Shown: piece after piece, positions 61,036-64,000 of the stretch
How the letters are laid out: every line of letters starts with the position of its first letter
Position numbering within the stretch: the first letter of the stretch is position 1
Assembly: GCF_947179165.1 (NCBI RefSeq)
Contig: NC_077242.1
Span: 33,911,097-33,975,096 of the forward strand
DNA: 64,000 nucleotides
Direction of reading: 5' to 3'
From: Solanum dulcamara
Taxonomy: Eukaryota; Streptophyta; Magnoliopsida; Solanales; Solanaceae
Notes under the pieces: model-generated
What the model was told of the DNA's origin: nothing
What the model saw: the letters and a program-made list of their open reading frames with translations, nothing else
Databases searched by the model: none
Program-made: the position numbers and the translations under genes

Positions 61036-62221
61036 AGTAAAATAAAGTTGTGTATATGTATATCATACCCAGCCCATTATAGGACTCGGTGAGTGATGTA
61101 GAAAAACTATGCATGGTAGCATACCCGACCCAGGACTCAGTGAGAGATGTAAGGACAATATTCACGAGTAGAGTAGTGAGTAACCATATGCATTTAAATC
61201 ATTATTTGAAACTCAATAGATAAGTAGGCTAATTAATACTTGAGTATCAAGGCGATAGTCATGTTCAATCTCTTTGAATATCATTATGAACTATATTAAA
61301 TAAATCCTCAGAGATCATAGACACGTATCCAGATAATGTGAAACAGCTTATGAAAGTTAAGGACATTAATCATTATAGAGTTTTTAAGAATAAGGAATTT
61401 CTCATACCAACTACTGTCCAACGTATAGAAGACTCAAGGGAAATAGCTCATCTACTTTAAGAGTTTTAATGTCAAGAAGTGAATAAGAATCATGAATCAT
61501 ACTCAGAACCTATGAATAGAATTACCCCAAAGCTCATATCATATACCACTTATATTTAAGACATGCCAAAAGAAAGAAGGGATAGCTTTACATACCTTTA
61601 GCATTTATTCGCAACACAACATGTATATGTTGCCCAAAGACATGACAAAAAAACATGAATTCATTCAAGGGAAGGTATGGTCGTTCATACTTTCTTCTCA
61701 AATTTAAGGAGAACTTTAGCAATCTAATGGTGATGAAAAGAGCTGGCCATGAGCTTCAAAGGATGCTGCCATAGTCATGACTCTCTATCTACTTGATGAA
61801 GATGAGAACTTCTCTCTCTAATTCATAATTGTTGAAGATAAATTCTAAAGTGTATGACTAATCTTAGTCATCAATTGAAGTTATATAGGCTGCCTATATT
61901 AATGACAAATGTCCAACCATAATGACATGTGTCCCACTCAACCAAGCACCAATTAGATTCAACCATATTTTGTGGGGCCCACTTAGTGTTCTAATTAAGT
62001 TAATTAATTATAATTAATTACTAATCCCCACTTAATAATCTAATCATGGTTAATTAATCCCTAGTCTTCATTAATATTTCTATACCAAATAAAATTTATA
62101 AGAAATTCATACACTTAATTAAAATCGTAGATTAAAAGTCTTTATTTCATATCTCAAAATGATCTTGTCCTTAAACTTATCTCAATTAGCATTAAATATT
62201 CCAATGTTTAAAAATATGGGG
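61036..62221 (-). repeat. Array-family LTR fragment, minus strand
   Basis: It runs from the hairpin-motif region (ACCCAGCCCATTATAGGAC) to AAAAATATGGGG, just short of the LTR end, and then fuses to the next LTR. Confidence 0.7.
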
Positions 62222-64000
62222 TGTCACGATCCAACCCCATAGGCCATGACTGGTGTCCAAACTGGACACTCACATACACCCTTGCTAACTATAATCAAAC
62301 CACACATAATTGAGAACGTATGGAAGTAGAATGTTATCTCAAAACTGTTACATATTTATGTATTAGCACAACCTGTCTCCTGAGGAGTAACAACTTATGA
62401 ATAGATAACACGGTACATAAGCCGACGAGGCTATCATAGTGTGTGGGGTCTTCCCGTTATATACATATACGTGAGCCGACAAGGCTGTTACTATGAATGG
62501 GAACATCCAACAAATCATGAATATCATTATCATATACCATACCCGACCATTATGGGACTCGGTGCCATAATCATATCATTAAATTATCATATCATCATAT
62601 ACATATACCGTACCTGACCTTTTAGTAAGGGACTCGGTGAATAAAGTCATATACATGTATACCTTACCCGACCCATTATGGGACTCGGTACCATGACCAT
62701 ATCATTGCATCATCATGTCATCAAATAGCATAACCGACCCTCTAGTGAGGGACTCGGTGGATAATGTAGTAAATTACGCATGGTAACACACCAGACCCGG
62801 GACTTGGTGAAAGAGGTAATAATAGTATGCACGAGTAGAATATCATGATCAACCATATACAATTAGATCATCATCTGAGACTCAATAGAATAATCAAAAT
62901 GAACCATCATTTGAAAATCAAGACAGTAGTCATCTCAAGTACTTTTTGAATGTCACTATGGACCATATCAAATGAAGCCTCAAGAATCATAGATATGTAT
63001 CAAGATAATGCTTAACAACTTATGGAATCAGAGACATTTGCCATCATAGATTCCTTAGGAATAGGAGCATATACATCTATTTACTATTCAACATATAGAA
63101 GGCTCGAGGGCAATATCTCAACTACTTTAAGAGTTTTACCATCAAGAAGTGAATAAGAGTCATGAATCATACTTGGAGCTTATGAATGAAATTACCCCCG
63201 AAGCTCATTTCATATATCACATATGTCTAAGACATGCCAAAAGAAAAGAGGGATAGATTTACATACCTGTTATAGATCAACCGTAACCAAGCTTGCTTCA
63301 TTACCTCTTTAACCTATTTAACACGAAAGTAACACTATTATTAATAAACTACGACTTTCTAGCTTATAAATCTACATCCAATTAATTATAGGAATCATTT
63401 TGCCATTCACACTTCTCGATTAGTATTTTGATTAGTTAAGAACTTAACGGAAAGCGGGCAGCATTTTCTCTGTAAACTCGCCTAACCCGACTTTCGATTA
63501 ATCTACGATTAACACAGCAACACCAATAACAATGATAACAACTCAATAACCTCTCCTCATCCTTCTTCAATTCAAATCATTAACATCTAAGATTTTACAT
63601 CAAACAGATCAACATACGCTTCTTATACGACACGTTATATACTTTCTTTCTTCTGAATTTATAAGCTATATTAAAACGACACGACAACATCATCTACCGC
63701 CATACACATATAATAAAACTACTTCAACATCATTTTAATACAAGTTCTAAACAGCCTACAAAAACTACGACACCAAAATATAATTTTCGATCTTTATTTT
63801 GCCAAATTACAATGCACGGAAAGGAGAATAACATTTTTGTGAACAACAACACCTATACTTATCTATAACTATATTTCTATCCCTCCGACATAAACAGATA
63901 CCTTCAAAAATAATACCATAGTAACGACAACACTAATCAAACATATATCCGATTAGAACAATTTTAATTTTGTCCATTTACACGCCCAATACTTAAATAT
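62222..64000 (-). repeat. Array-family LTR, minus strand, cut by the window end
   Basis: It begins TGTCACGATCCAACCCCATA and carries four hairpin motifs (near 62541, 62610, 62667 and 62727). Blocks shared with the 5' LTR at 28020-31701 continue to the end of the window (for example AAACCTTTAACACG-type and CATCATTTTAATAC-type stretches are only loosely similar). Confidence 0.75.

Overview
This window is gene-poor nuclear plant DNA made almost entirely of transposable elements, many nested in one another. The LTR sequences, the Ty3/gypsy chromovirus (Tekay/Del-like) polyprotein remnants and the Mutator-like transposases look like those of Solanaceae (tomato, pepper, potato, eggplant group). That taxonomic call rests on pattern recall and was not checked by a search. 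I see no intact host protein-coding gene. Nearly all short open frames are chance frames inside LTRs.

Layout. (1) 1-23790: a tandem array of 3636-bp units, arranged as near-identical 7272-bp dimers, entering from the left edge of the window. Each unit is a truncated chromovirus LTR plus about 713 bp of flanking non-LTR DNA. (2) 20867-31701: the source element, a minus-strand Tekay-type retrotransposon with an identifiable 3' LTR (the last array unit), a PPT, a decayed internal region, a PBS, a 5' LTR and a perfect 5-bp target-site duplication (GTGCT). A degenerate 120-bp 5S rRNA-like sequence lies inside its internal region. (3) 32611-34938: a plus-strand solo LTR of a second chromovirus LTR family, followed by LTR fragments up to 36358. 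(4) 36359-43880: a minus-strand Mutator-like transposase pseudogene, apparently split by a plus-strand chromovirus remnant. That remnant has lost everything between its gag zinc knuckle and its RNase H, and its 3' LTR is itself interrupted by a minus-strand LTR (39587-42598). (5) 44400-47971: a second, plus-strand MULE pseudogene flanked by related subterminal repeats, and a 442-bp-spaced duplication. (6) 47972-52270: LTR-like DNA with a piece of mitochondrial atp4 (48741-48880), a 48-bp minisatellite and a long inverted repeat centred near 50970. (7) 52271-53995: AT-rich DNA with a G-run cluster. (8) 53996-59836: a minus-strand chromovirus with gag, protease, RT, RNase H, integrase and chromodomain all recognisable but broken by stops and frameshifts. 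(9) 59837-64000: more LTR pieces in both orientations, including a compressed LTR-LTR junction at 62222.

How it fits together. The order of events can be partly read. An old chromovirus inserted with a GTGCT duplication, and its two LTRs have since diverged strongly. The segment made of its left flank plus most of its 3' LTR was then amplified in tandem, and finally a 7.3-kb dimer spread almost without change. This looks like a young satellite growing out of one retrotransposon end. No gene network is present. The informative features are structural: nested insertions, microhomology deletions, palindromes and repeat birth.
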